Shown here piece after piece: positions 17,017-25,589 of a stretch of DNA of 64,000 bases (within the stretch, counting starts at the first letter, position 1; every line of letters starts with the position of its first letter). The stretch is from Psychromonas sp. MB-3u-54. GTDB lineage: Bacteria > Pseudomonadota > Gammaproteobacteria > Enterobacterales > Psychromonadaceae. The DNA is taken from NCBI RefSeq assembly GCF_002836415.1, contig NZ_PJBP01000178.1, forward strand, positions 1-64,000. The letters are read 5' to 3'. Below the pieces are notes generated by a model. It worked only from the letters and a program-made list of their open reading frames with translations. It searched no databases and had not been told where the DNA came from. Both the position numbers and the translations under genes were made by a program.

Positions 17017-18144
17017 ATGCGCATCACCGCTAATTTTGATTCAGGTAATATCGACGTTATTAATTTGAAGGATAAAAAAGATATCCAACTGGCTATTCGT
17101 CCGGACTTTGGGGGCGAGTTTTTCCAGTGGTTTAACTTTCGACTGGAAGGGGAGGTTGGTCAGCAATATATCCTTAATATCCTTAATGCGGGTGAAGCTT
17201 CCTATCTTGAAGGCTGGGAAAATTATCAAGCGGTGGCTTCTTATGATCGAAAACATTGGTTCCGGCTGCCAACATTTTATAAAGAGGGAAAATTAACTAT
17301 TGTGGCAGAGCTGGATTGTGAAACAATTCAAATTGCCTACTTTGCGCCTTATAGTTACGAGCGCCATCAGGACTTACTGGCGGCTGTACAAACACATCCG
17401 CTGGTGAGTTTAGAGCACTTAGGTGAAACCCTTGATCAACGTGATTTAACCTTAGTTAAAATTGGCGATGGTGATACTAATAAACGTAATATCTGGATCA
17501 CGGCGCGTCAGCATCCCGGTGAAACGATGGCTGAATGGTTAGTCGACGGGTTAATGAATAGTTTACTTGATAGTAATAATCCTACCGGCAAATTATTATT
17601 GGATAAAGCCAACTTTTATATTGTGCCTAATATGAATCCCGATGGCAGTGCGCGTGGACACCTTCGCACTAATGCGGCAGGCATTAATTTAAACCGTGAA
17701 TGGTTGAACCCAAGTTTAGAAAAAAGTCCTGAAGTCTTTCATGTGATCAATAAAATGGAAGAGACGGGGGTTGATTTATTTTATGATGTGCACGGTGATG
17801 AGGCATTACCCTTTGTTTTCCTGGCGGGCTCAGAAGGGTCTCCGAGTTATAACAACAGACTTGCGGTTTTACGTAAGCGTTTTTCTGAAGTGTTTATGTT
17901 AGCGAGTGCTGACTTTCAGTCTGAATTTGGTTATGACGTTGATGCGCCGGGTAAAGCTAATATGACCGTGGCAACAAATTGGGTTGCAGAACGATTTGAT
18001 TGTCTTGCTAATACCCTAGAGATGCCGTTTAAAGACAACGATAATTTACCCGATCCAACCATGGGGTGGTCACCGCAACGTTCGCTTAAGTTAGGTGAAG
18101 CATCATTGGTTGCTATGTTAGCAGTGGTTGATGACTTACGTTAG
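17017..18144 (+). CDS. M14-family zinc carboxypeptidase (cytosolic carboxypeptidase-like)
   Basis: 375 residues without a signal peptide. An N-terminal beta-sandwich (about 1-115, with YSYERHQDL at its end) precedes the M14 catalytic domain. Zinc ligands are His166 and Glu169 in ARQHPGE and His259 in DVHGDE. Substrate residues are NLNREW (Asn-Arg), and the general-base Glu is in NTLEMPFKD. The layout matches the CCP/Nna1-like M14D group, which in bacteria are uncharacterised peptidases acting in the cytoplasm. The gene has its own upstream gap and a strong terminator, so it is probably monocistronic. AAGGAAGTG precedes the ATG. Confidence 0.9.
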   Translation: MRITANFDSGNIDVINLKDKKDIQLAIRPDFGGEFFQWFNFRLEGEVGQQYILNILNAGEASYLEGWENYQAVASYDRKHWFRLPTFYKEGKLTIVAELDCETIQIAYFAPYSYERHQDLLAAVQTHPLVSLEHLGETLDQRDLTLVKIGDGDTNKRNIWITARQHPGETMAEWLVDGLMNSLLDSNNPTGKLLLDKANFYIVPNMNPDGSARGHLRTNAAGINLNREWLNPSLEKSPEVFHVINKMEETGVDLFYDVHGDEALPFVFLAGSEGSPSYNNRLAVLRKRFSEVFMLASADFQSEFGYDVDAPGKANMTVATNWVAERFDCLANTLEMPFKDNDNLPDPTMGWSPQRSLKLGEASLVAMLAVVDDLR

Positions 18145-18180
18145 TTTATCAAGCACTTAATCTTTAAATAAAAACTAACG

Positions 18181-18215
18181 AAAAAGCCCGGCAAGTATTA
18201 CTTGCCGGGCTTTTT
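18181..18215 (+). terminator. Terminator after the M14 carboxypeptidase gene
   Basis: AAAAAGCCCGGCAAG, loop TATTA, CTTGCCGGGCTTTTT: a perfect 15-base-pair stem with T tail. It could act in both directions. Confidence 0.95.
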
Positions 18216-18345
18216 GTTTTTTGAGCGCTTTAAATTGATCTGGCTAGGCGGCTTGTGCTTTTACAATAAAATAATGGATGATCCTATTATTTTTTGGTCT
18301 TCAACTAACGACTGCATGTCCATCTGAATGTGGGTGTAAAAAGGA

Positions 18346-18660
18346 TTATCGATTGCTATCCCACATCACATTGCATTTATCCCTGACCGCAGCCCTGAGT
18401 AATTCGATCAAAGGCAAGGCGCGATGCGAGAGGCTGATGGCCGGTTCGTCGTCTTCATCTTCCAGCTGTTTTATCGATGCTTTTGGCTCAGTCGACTGCT
18501 TGATGGCCGCCTCCAGACGAACCAGAGCGGCTTGCACATCTTCTGCACCGATAGCACCGGGTACTGTGCCACTGTGGCCCATTATTTTAAGCAGTTTGAC
18601 CGCCACGTCACCGAACATAGTTACGTCCGCATAGGCCGGACATGAAAAAGTTATCAGCAT
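18346..18660 (-). CDS. DUF1840 protein
   Basis: 104 residues matching the DUF1840 pattern: start MLITFSCPAYADVTMFGDVA, then LLKIMGHSGTVPGAIGAEDV, a variable linker with EDEDDEP, and SLSHRALPLIELLRAAVRDK ending CNVMWD. The family is small, cytoplasmic and of unknown function. The ATG at 18660 is preferred over a GTG six bases upstream because GAGGA lies seven bases before it and the family begins ML(V/I)TF. It appears monocistronic. Confidence 0.88.
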   Translation of the reverse strand: MLITFSCPAYADVTMFGDVAVKLLKIMGHSGTVPGAIGAEDVQAALVRLEAAIKQSTEPKASIKQLEDEDDEPAISLSHRALPLIELLRAAVRDKCNVMWDSNR

Positions 18661-18937
18661 AATCACTTCCTCTTTATTGAGTTGTTCATTTATTGGGCTC
18701 TATTTATCCCTTGAATTTCTTCTTGCTTCAAAATGTTATTCAAGAGAATAGGGTGATTTTATTCATCGATTGAGGTCATACCGCAGCAACCCTGATTTTA
18801 TGAATTAACAAAGCGACGGCTTAGTATCGTCAATAGGGTGAACACACTCGAACAATAACACTTCTAATAGTTTTACCATCAAAATCCTATCAATTTAAAA
18901 TTGTAAGGAATGCAGACCCCGACCTTATGGAAGGAAA

Positions 18938-19087
18938 TTACCTTGTTGACGGCGGTCCAAGTGAAAGCAAATTATTCCACTCATTATCTGTATTAATTTT
19001 ATCATCATCGCGCTTTGCCGCAGATTGTTGAGAAGTTCGGTTAATCTTCAATAATACACTGTTATTAATGGTTAACGGGCTGCGCAT
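18938..19087 (-). CDS. Possible 49-residue small protein
   Basis: The frame from ATG at 19087 gives a polar, protein-like sequence (MRSPLTINNSVLLKINRTSQ and ending WNNLLSLGPPSTR). Codon use looks like that of neighbouring genes, but there is no clear ribosome binding site. It may be a small gene or a remnant. Not recognised. Confidence 0.28.
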   Translation of the reverse strand: MRSPLTINNSVLLKINRTSQQSAAKRDDDKINTDNEWNNLLSLGPPSTR

Positions 19088-19099
19088 GGAGAGAATATA

Positions 19100-19180
19100 A
19101 TGATCGGAACGGTTGCTTATTCAGCGCTACCGCCTATTTCTGCCCCTCCAGTTTTTTTCCAGCTAATTGATTTCTACTAA
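19100..19180 (+). CDS. Possible 26-residue small ORF
   Basis: GGAGAG lies seven bases before the ATG, which opens MIGTVAYSALPPISAPPVFF and ends at TAA after IDFY. The strong ribosome binding site is the main support. It lies divergently to the 49-residue ORF, with 12 bases between the starts. Function unknown. Confidence 0.25.
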   Translation: MIGTVAYSALPPISAPPVFFQLIDFY

Positions 19181-19400
19181 GCTTACGTTAAGTAAGGTCA
19201 AATATAATGTCTTTATTGCTAATCATCCGTTTCAATTTTTTTCTCTGCAGCAGTGCAGATTTTAGATGGCTTAGGTTCAAATAATAAGTGCATAACTTGA
19301 ATAGGTAAAAAATGAGATGGCAAATAGTAAGCAGGTGTTTGAGTGGATAACAAAACCATATTTTAAATTAACCAAGCAAGTTAGCTGAGGGCAATTCAAT

Positions 19401-19742
19401 ATGAATAAAAAAGGGTTAAAAATCTTTACCGTATTATCTCTGTGCACTGCCGTGGCTCAAGCCGAGGTGGAGTGCCACGATCCTGTCGGCAAGTGGCAAC
19501 CGCGGCAGCAACTTCGTCATAAATTGGAGCAAAAAGGCTGGCAGGTTAAACGCATCAGAGTGGATGATAACTGTTATGAAGTAAAAGCATTAGACCATCA
19601 CGGGAATAAAATAGAGGCACGATTCGGGCCTGCTGAGCTGGATATTTTAGAACTTGAGGTTGAGGTTGTCGGTACGGAGAAAATTGAGAAGTTTCTGGAA
19701 GATCACGGCGAGGCGCAACCTTATACCAATTCCACTAATTAA
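19401..19742 (+). CDS. Secreted PepSY-domain protein
   Basis: 113 residues: signal peptide MNKKGLKIFTVLSLCTAVAQ-A, then a PepSY domain (WQPRQQLRHKLEQKGWQVKR, strand pair CYEVKALDHHGNKIEARFGP). It should be periplasmic. It heads a same-strand cluster with a DUF2271 protein and a PepSY-flavoreductase, a set found in several gammaproteobacteria and thought to handle redox or metal (iron/heme) chemistry at the membrane; that role is inferred. GAGGGCAATTC precedes the start. Confidence 0.82.
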   Translation: MNKKGLKIFTVLSLCTAVAQAEVECHDPVGKWQPRQQLRHKLEQKGWQVKRIRVDDNCYEVKALDHHGNKIEARFGPAELDILELEVEVVGTEKIEKFLEDHGEAQPYTNSTN

Positions 19743-19924
19743 GTGATCTGTTTAGGCGCCGGAAAAACGCATGAAAGCAAGGCATTGATTGCAGTAACTA
19801 GTTGTTCTAATTACAAAATCAATAACGAAGCTAGCATGTGTTTTAATCAGCATAAATGAACAGAAAATTAATGGATTTGGTATTAGCCAGCCATCAAAGA
19901 TAAAAGCAATAAGGAGATTATTAA

Positions 19925-20398
19925 ATGAACAGATTGATAATGTTAATATTTTTTGTTTCATCGCTTATTTTTGCGGCCTCGTCTCAGGCGCGCACGGTTA
20001 ACTTTAACACTGAACTGACAAATTATGGCGGGAGCGGTGCCTATCTGGTGTTATATCTTACGGATGCTAACGGTCAGTATCAGGATACGCTATGGGTAGC
20101 GGGGAGGAAGTCAAAATACTACAAACATTTAAGAGGATGGACACGCAGCGCCGGTACTCAGGTTTTTTCATATGACGGCTTAACCGGGGCGAGCAGGGGA
20201 CAAGGGGAGACATTTACGATAACAGTTGACGTTGCGGATAGTTTGATCGACTCCGGGTACCAGCTCCGAATGGATACCGCCGTTGAAGACATGCGTGAAA
20301 ATCGTAATGATGTGGTCGTGCCTCTTAGCAGTGAAGGGGCGGGTAAAGCAGTATCCGGTCGCGGTTATGTAAAAACCTTCACTTATACTTTTAATTAA
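19925..20398 (+). CDS. Secreted DUF2271 protein
   Basis: 157 residues with a signal peptide (MNRLIMLIFFVSSLIFAASS-QA) and a DUF2271 domain predicted to be an Ig-like beta-sandwich. TVNFNTELTNYGGSGAYLVL and YLTDANGQYQDTLWVAGRKS-KYYKHL are typical of the family. It is presumably periplasmic. AAGGAG lies upstream of the ATG. DUF2271 genes usually neighbour PepSY-containing reductases, as here. Molecular function unknown. Confidence 0.85.
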   Translation: MNRLIMLIFFVSSLIFAASSQARTVNFNTELTNYGGSGAYLVLYLTDANGQYQDTLWVAGRKSKYYKHLRGWTRSAGTQVFSYDGLTGASRGQGETFTITVDVADSLIDSGYQLRMDTAVEDMRENRNDVVVPLSSEGAGKAVSGRGYVKTFTYTFN

Positions 20399-20416
20399 TA
20401 GGTTAGGTATCTGATT

Positions 20417-22639
20417 TTGCTACGTAAACTGCATTCTTATTTAGGTTTGGCGGCCAGCATACTGGTCGTTCTGCTGGCTATCAGCGGCGCCGTTCTGGCG
20501 ATAAATCCCGCTCTGGATCGTGCTCAAGCTAAGGTATCCGGCACTGACCAAATTAGCGTGGCGGATGTGGCCGCTAATATTGCCCATCTTTACCCCAATG
20601 TAGAACAGCTGCAGCGTAAGGCTTCGGGCAGTCTTATCGTTTATTACAGTAATGCTGATCAGGCGGGTGCGGATCTTGTTGATCCCTTTACGGGAGAAAA
20701 AATTGCGCCTTACTCTCTTTCACCTTTTAAGCGCTGGGTGCAAAATTTTCACCGATCGTTTCTGCTTGATACTCCCGGACGCGCCGCGGGTGGTATCGGT
20801 GCGCTGCTGATGGTTATTTTGAGTATTTCCGGCCTGTTTATGCTGCGTACACGGCAGGGCGGCTGGCGGAAAATTTTCCGTCCGATGCCGGGGTCTATTA
20901 AGCAGGATCTGCACGGTCACTTCTCGCGTTTTGCGGTGCTGGGGTTAATTCTTTCGGCCTGTACCGGCGGTTATATGTCAGCGAGCCGATTCGAGCTGAT
21001 ACCTGTCTATCAGCAGGTTGATCCTGCCTTTCCGGAAACAGTTAATGGCGGTAAACCCGCCGCTGTTGATGGGTTACCTGCATTACAAACTATCGCATTA
21101 ACGGATCTGCGAGAGTTAGTTTATCCCTATCCGGGAGACAGCCTAGATGTTTATTCACTGCGCACCGATCAGGGGGTGGGCTTTATTGATCAGGCAAGCG
21201 GAGAGCTGCTCTCTTACCAGATGGTTGGCACTGCGCAGAAGATCTATGAATTTATTTATATGTTACACACCGGGGAAGGGCTGTGGTGGCTGGCTTTATT
21301 AGTCGGGCTCGCTTCATTAAGTGTGCCTTTGCTGGCGTTCACCGGCCTGCAAATATTTATGAAACGCCGACGCAGCATGATACGTATTAAGAATAATGCC
21401 ACGGCCAACAGTGCCGAGATAGTGATTTTAGTGGGCAGTGAAACTAACAGTACCTGGGGATTTGCGAAAACACTGCATGATGCGCTGAGTTTGTCGGGTT
21501 ATCGCGTTCATAGTAACAGCATGAATAACATTGCCAGTACTTACCCTAAAGCTAAGAAGATGTTTATTTTAACTTCTACTTATGGTGATGGTGACGCGCC
21601 CGCATCCGCGAAGCTGTTTATGAATAAAATAAAGCGGTTTACCAATCATTCTAATTTCCAGTTTTGCGTATTGGGGTTCGGCGATCGCAAGTTTGATAGT
21701 TATGGCCAATTTGCGCTTGATGTTAATAATGTTTTGCTTGATAAGGGCTGGAATCCACTCTCCAGTGTCGACATTATTGATACACAGTCAACGCAGGCCT
21801 TTAATCGTTGGGGGACAGTAGTGGGATCCTTAATGGGCTTAGATCTTGACCTTATTTATCGTCCTCCTCGTATTAGTACGCAATTATTGCAGCTGGTGGA
21901 CCGTGTTGATTACGGTGCTGAGGTTAATGCGCCAACCGCTGTCCTGCGTTTTATCCCGGCGGAGCAAAAATCAGGTAGATTTTTTAACAAACTGCGCCGT
22001 AAACCCCGATTACCGCAATTTTCTGCTGGAGACTTGGTTGGTATTTTACCGACAGAGTCAGACAATGCGCGCTTTTATTCACTGGCCAGCGCATCGAAAA
22101 ATCGTCAGCTGGAAATTTGTGTGCATCAACATCCGCAGGGAATCTGTTCCAACTATCTTTATAACCTGCAGCTAGGCGACTGTATTAAAGGATTTATTCG
22201 GGAGAACCCCACTTTCCGTCCGCAGCGGGAGCAAAGCTCTATTCTTTTAATTGGGGCGGGTACGGGGATAGCACCGCTGATTGGATTTATAAGGAATAAT
22301 CACACCCGTCAGCCGATGCGCTTGTATTGGGGAGGACGGGATCCGAACTCTGATTTTCTCTATCGGGCCGAGCTTGAACAATATTTGCAGGATAAGCGTT
22401 TAACCGAGTTAGTCACCGCGTTTTCGCGCACTGAAGAGCGTTGTTATATTCAGGATAAACTGCTTGCCGATGCGCCGAAAATTCAGGCATTAATTAGTGA
22501 AGGAGCACAAATACTGGTCTGTGGAGGCCGGCCAATGAGTAAATGTGTCAGCGCGGCTATTACCGAGGTGATCTCACCGCTGCAGATCACATTGGAAGAT
22601 TTGAAAGCGCAGGGACGTTATCTGGAGGATGTTTACTAA
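20417..22639 (+). CDS. PepSY-TM / flavodoxin / ferredoxin-reductase fusion
   Basis: 740 residues. The N-terminal half is a PepSY-associated membrane unit: helices at about 5-30, 130-150, 175-195 and 285-310, with HS and HRS histidines near the helices, as in membrane iron-reductase-like proteins. The C-terminal half resembles sulfite reductase flavoprotein: flavodoxin domain (about 335-480, TSTYGDGDAPASAKLF), FAD-binding region (ARFYSLAS) and NADPH domain (IGAGTGIAPLIGFI, YLQDKRL, CGGRPMSKCV). It likely carries electrons from NADPH through FMN/FAD across the membrane to periplasmic acceptors such as iron. The start is TTG, required by the family N-terminus LRKLHSYLGLAA. It is 18 bases from the DUF2271 gene. 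Confidence 0.87.
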   Translation: MLRKLHSYLGLAASILVVLLAISGAVLAINPALDRAQAKVSGTDQISVADVAANIAHLYPNVEQLQRKASGSLIVYYSNADQAGADLVDPFTGEKIAPYSLSPFKRWVQNFHRSFLLDTPGRAAGGIGALLMVILSISGLFMLRTRQGGWRKIFRPMPGSIKQDLHGHFSRFAVLGLILSACTGGYMSASRFELIPVYQQVDPAFPETVNGGKPAAVDGLPALQTIALTDLRELVYPYPGDSLDVYSLRTDQGVGFIDQASGELLSYQMVGTAQKIYEFIYMLHTGEGLWWLALLVGLASLSVPLLAFTGLQIFMKRRRSMIRIKNNATANSAEIVILVGSETNSTWGFAKTLHDALSLSGYRVHSNSMNNIASTYPKAKKMFILTSTYGDGDAPASAKLFMNKIKRFTNHSNFQFCVLGFGDRKFDSYGQFALDVNNVLLDKGWNPLSSVDIIDTQSTQAFNRWGTVVGSLMGLDLDLIYRPPRISTQLLQLVDRVDYGAEVNAPTAVLRFIPAEQKSGRFFNKLRRKPRLPQFSAGDLVGILPTESDNARFYSLASASKNRQLEICVHQHPQGICSNYLYNLQLGDCIKGFIRENPTFRPQREQSSILLIGAGTGIAPLIGFIRNNHTRQPMRLYWGGRDPNSDFLYRAELEQYLQDKRLTELVTAFSRTEERCYIQDKLLADAPKIQALISEGAQILVCGGRPMSKCVSAAITEVISPLQITLEDLKAQGRYLEDVY

Positions 22640-22752
22640 ATTAGCACCGGGTTTTTAATTGTAAAATAAAAGGCTTGTGAATAAATTCGGAAGCCTTTAT
22701 ATATTCCACATTCTGCACCTGATTTTAAAAGATGATAAAGGCATGGCTGTCC

Positions 22753-22896
22753 AGCCTTCTTGCTTTCTTGCCTTCTTGCCTTCTTGCCTTCTTGCTTTCT
22801 TGCCTTCTTGCTTTCTTGCCTTCTTGCCTTTTAGCCTTATTGCCTTATTGCCTTATTGCCTTATTGCCTTTTAGCCTTATTGCCTTTTAGCCTTTT
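22753..22896. repeat. 8-nt tandem array, 18 units
   Basis: Eighteen consecutive 8-base units of the form (T/A)GC(C/T)TT(C/A/T)T, such as TGCCTTCT, TGCTTTCT, TGCCTTAT, AGCCTTAT and TGCCTTTT. The first nine units mostly end CT and the last nine mostly end AT or TT, so two sub-blocks are visible. The array begins about 115 bases after the flavoreductase stop. It keeps one frame open for 65 codons by chance of period and composition; no gene is called. Confidence 0.95.
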
Positions 22897-22970
22897 TACT
22901 CTTTATTTTTGATTATTTTATTGAAAATATTCTAAACTAAAAGGGCTGTTGTCCTTTAGTGCTGCTAACC

Positions 22971-23232
22971 TATACCCATGATACTTCAAGATGCAAAGTC
23001 AGCAAGGAACATTGTGCTGAGATGCTAGGCATAAAATTGAAGGTTAGTTATTCTACAGAGAGATTTTATAACAACGCAGATTGGCACAATTTACCTTGCC
23101 CTACGGGGCGCAAGGTCGAAAACCAGCGCTGCGTTGCACCCATCGAAAAGGGAATAACCATTACCTCATGTTGCGTCTGCTCTGGTCTACGACCTTGCGC
23201 CTGACAAAGCATCTTGAAGTAACATGGGTATA
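22971..23232. mobile_element. 262 bp MITE with 24 bp terminal inverted repeats
   Basis: The left terminus 22971-22994 (TATACCCATGATACTTCAAG then ATGC) and right terminus 23209-23232 are inverted copies with one mismatch. Inside, GGCGCAAGGTCG (23107-23118) and CGACCTTGCGCC (23190-23201) pair perfectly, so the element can fold into a long hairpin. No transposase is encoded. Termini of this form are, from memory, common in Vibrio, Shewanella and relatives. Confidence 0.85.
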
Positions 23233-23372
23233 TAATAAACCTTCAGATTGAGTTGATGACGAGCGGCGCTTTATTCTGCTCTGATTGTTTTCAACTGCTT
23301 GATAAAAATAGACCTTCTAGCTTTACAGCTATCATTGAGGCATTTCTTGCCTGAGTCTTTTAAAGGGAAAAT

Positions 23373-23663
23373 ATGACTAGTAAACCAAGTAAAACCCAAA
23401 CTTCATTTCTGCGCAGATTGCTTGTCGCCTACTTGATTGACAATGATTTTAATACAGTGCCCAAAATCATCGATGCGACGGGAATGCCCAGAAGAACCGC
23501 ACAAGACACCATCAAAGCCCTGCATGAAATTGAAATTAAAATAGAGCAATCTGTACGAGGTGAGTATCGGATAACCGATTGGGGGGCAGTGAACAAAGAT
23601 TGGGTAAAAAACAACTTAAGACACGTCTGTGAGGTGCTGTCATACCTGGATGTAGAAATTTAA
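23373..23663 (+). CDS. Small winged-helix DNA-binding protein
   Basis: 96 residues. The segment FNTVPKIIDATGMPRRTAQD followed by TIKALHEIEIKIEQ has the helix-turn-helix layout, and RGEYRITDWGAVNKDWVKNN forms the wing and last helix. Proteins of this type occur in Vibrio and relatives without known function. AAAGGGA lies before the ATG. It begins 140 bases after the MITE and has no obvious operon partner. Probably a cytoplasmic transcription factor; its targets are unknown. Confidence 0.75.
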   Translation: MTSKPSKTQTSFLRRLLVAYLIDNDFNTVPKIIDATGMPRRTAQDTIKALHEIEIKIEQSVRGEYRITDWGAVNKDWVKNNLRHVCEVLSYLDVEI

Positions 23664-23947
23664 TCTTTAAGAAATAAATTTTGGAGTCTGACTGATTGCG
23701 CCAATTTTTGAAACGGGGCCCTTGGTCAATTAACGCTAAAATAATTGTCTGCACAGTAGTGACTAAAATGTCTGCTGGCGAAAAACAGGCGAATCGCCAT
23801 AAGACTAAAAAGAAAAATATCAATAATTTTGTTTTTATAACACTTAATTATCAATAACTAATCAATAATTAATAAATAATGCAGTGATAATGTGACACTA
23901 ATGCAATAATTAAAATATAAATCAACCACAGTAGTGGGTGATAAAGA

Positions 23948-24187
23948 ATGACCGATATTTTTACCGGCTACCATATTTTATTAGCAACGGAGCACAAGAA
24001 CATGAGTAAAAAGATAATCAACAGCACGTTTAAAAATCAACTGCTGAATGATTGTACCAACCATTTATCCCTTCAACTTAAGCAGTGCCGTAGGGAAAAT
24101 GAAACGCAACATAAAACCGTCAATCGATCATATGAAACGCCATTAACTGATATCGTAACGGATCACTTTATTCGCGGTTATAACTAG
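23948..24187 (+). CDS. Small hypothetical protein
   Basis: 79 residues, polar and without signal peptide or membrane segment. An internal ATG at 24002 preceded by CGGAGCACAAGAAC could be the true start, giving 61 residues beginning MSKKIINSTFKNQLLND. Not recognised. It stands alone in an AT-rich stretch. Confidence 0.35.
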   Translation: MTDIFTGYHILLATEHKNMSKKIINSTFKNQLLNDCTNHLSLQLKQCRRENETQHKTVNRSYETPLTDIVTDHFIRGYN

Positions 24188-24656
24188 TAGTTTTAAAAGA
24201 TACCAGCCAATGTTTAATGATAGGCGAGTACCTTCTCTCTTTTATCTAATAGCTAGTTACTTTGAAGCTGTAGCTCTCTGCGGTGATAATAATTTGCGCA
24301 GTCGTATTTATCCTGAAAATATGAACTGCTAAGAACCGCCAAGAAAAAGTTTGCTTTACTGTCTCAAGCAGAAGACTAGCTTGTATCTGCTTAGTGCGCT
24401 ATTTTATGTAAAATCTGCCCTTAAGAGGGCGGGTTTCGACTCTTAGAGTCATAAAAATGATTAAAATCTAGAAGACAATAGCCCGTTTACTTTTTTGTTG
24501 TGACGGGCTTTTTTTATGCTCCATATTGCGAGCTTATTGCTATTAAGTATTCCTTTCCTTTTTTTTATCGCATTGACAGCTCTTGTGATCATTATTTTAC
24601 CTATAGTAAAACCCACTTTTCGATAAACTCGTAGCAGATATAATAAGGATGTGATC
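24188..24656. other. Long gene-free stretch with one hairpin
   Basis: No coding frame can be supported. GAGGGCGGGTTTCGACTC near 24425 briefly resembles a tRNA T-arm, but no acceptor or anticodon stem is present. A terminator-like hairpin lies at 24483-24517 (next entry), so a short untranslated transcript ending there is possible. Confidence 0.3.
24483..24517 (+). terminator. Orphan rho-independent terminator
   Basis: AGCCCGT and ACGGGCT pair across a 16-base loop and are followed by T7. The nearest upstream plus-strand gene ends 300 bases before, so it may end a non-coding RNA or a long 3' UTR. Confidence 0.6.
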
Positions 24657-24723
24657 TTGCATCACGTAGATAGGATTGATTTTAACCCGCAAGGTTAATC
24701 ACTTATTTGATACGTTTGGTATC
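24657..24723. repeat. Right-end fragment of a TATACCAA-type MITE
   Basis: CATCACGTAGATAGGATTG, GATTTTAACCCGCAAGG, then AATCACTTATTTGATACG and TTTGGTAT match the right ends at 3226-3296 and 29739-29965. The left part of the element is absent. Confidence 0.55.
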
Positions 24724-24737
24724 TATCCGTTTGTATC

Positions 24738-24911
24738 AGAAATTCTCTAATACTGGACAGGGAAAATAAACGCTGGCAAGATTTTTTATTGAGTCATAGG
24801 CGGCTATCGAGAATAAAAAAGGTATTAGCAGAGCAATATAGATCAGATATTTATGCGGATTGGGATCAGACAAAGCAGTGTGGGTGGACTGAAGGGACTA
24901 AATCTCTTTAA
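24738..24911 (+). pseudogene. Gene fragment adjoining a MITE end
   Basis: An open frame with strongly protein-like composition begins inside the MITE edge and ends at TAA (24909-24911): LILDRENKRWQDFLLSHRRL, then basic helix RIKKVLAEQYRSDIYADWDQ and CGWTEGTKSL. There is no start codon, so it looks like the C-terminal end of a gene cut off by the element. The parent family is not recognised. Confidence 0.4.
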
Positions 24912-24940
24912 TTATGGAAGCATTTTATTTTAGAATGGAC

Positions 24941-24978
24941 AAAAAAAATGGCAAACCCGTGAAGGTTTACCATTTTTA
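24941..24978 (-). terminator. Terminator after the cold-shock gene
   Basis: AAATGGCAAACC and GGTTTACCATTT pair with one mismatch around CGTGAA. On the minus strand it is followed by a run of eight T, 44 bases after the csp stop. Confidence 0.75.
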
Positions 24979-25021
24979 AATATTACTCAGCTCAATATAG
25001 AAGCTAAAATATCATAGCAAA

Positions 25022-25228
25022 CTAGATAGCTACGATGTTTTCAGCGTTCGGGCCTTTTTGACCTTGAGTAATAGTAAATTCTACTTTTTGGCCTTCAGCA
25101 AGAGTTTTGAAACCTTCGCTTGAGATAGCGCTAAAGTGAGCGAATACATCTGGACCAGAAGCTTGCTCGATAAAACCAAAACCTTTAGACTCGTTGAACC
25201 ATTTAACTGTACCTTGAACTTTAGACAT
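25022..25228 (-). CDS. Cold-shock protein (CspA family)
   Basis: 68 residues, the usual size. KGFGFIEQ (RNP1) and DVFAHFSAI (RNP2) carry the aromatic residues that stack on single-stranded RNA or DNA. The five-strand OB fold acts as an RNA chaperone in the cytoplasm, at low temperature or constitutively. The 360-base gap to the ATPase gene leaves room for the long 5' leader that cold-inducible csp mRNAs have, though no cold box was identified. Which Csp paralogue it is cannot be decided. Confidence 0.95.
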   Translation of the reverse strand: MSKVQGTVKWFNESKGFGFIEQASGPDVFAHFSAISSEGFKTLAEGQKVEFTITQGQKGPNAENIVAI

Positions 25229-25589
25229 AATAATACCCTGTAATTTTAATAAAAGTGTCTTTAAAAGACATGAATAGCGTAAAAACAGACTGGAACTTAA
25301 AAACTACAGAGCGAGGTATTATTAATAAAACAACGAAATGGAGAATGTAAACAAAAGGCTTTCTTTCCTGCTGGCGTGTACTTTATAGAATCTAATTTGA
25401 AAGTCAAGAGGAGGTTAAAAAATAAACACATTAAAATCGATAAATTTAATGCTGCTATTATTATCAGACTTCAGACTATAACCGTTATCGTTATCTTCAA
25501 TGTTATTCTTCGCCAGAATTTGTAAACGGCATCTTCAATTATATCCATTATCTCCCCTCTTTTACGAGAGGAAAAAATAATGCGATAGC

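Noticed and set aside
22677-22874. 65-codon open frame across the 8-nt array
   Set aside because: The repeat alone keeps the frame open, the product is a low-complexity Phe-Leu-Pro string and there is no ribosome binding site.
24420-24445. tRNA-like T-arm text
   Set aside because: No acceptor, D or anticodon stems can be drawn around it.
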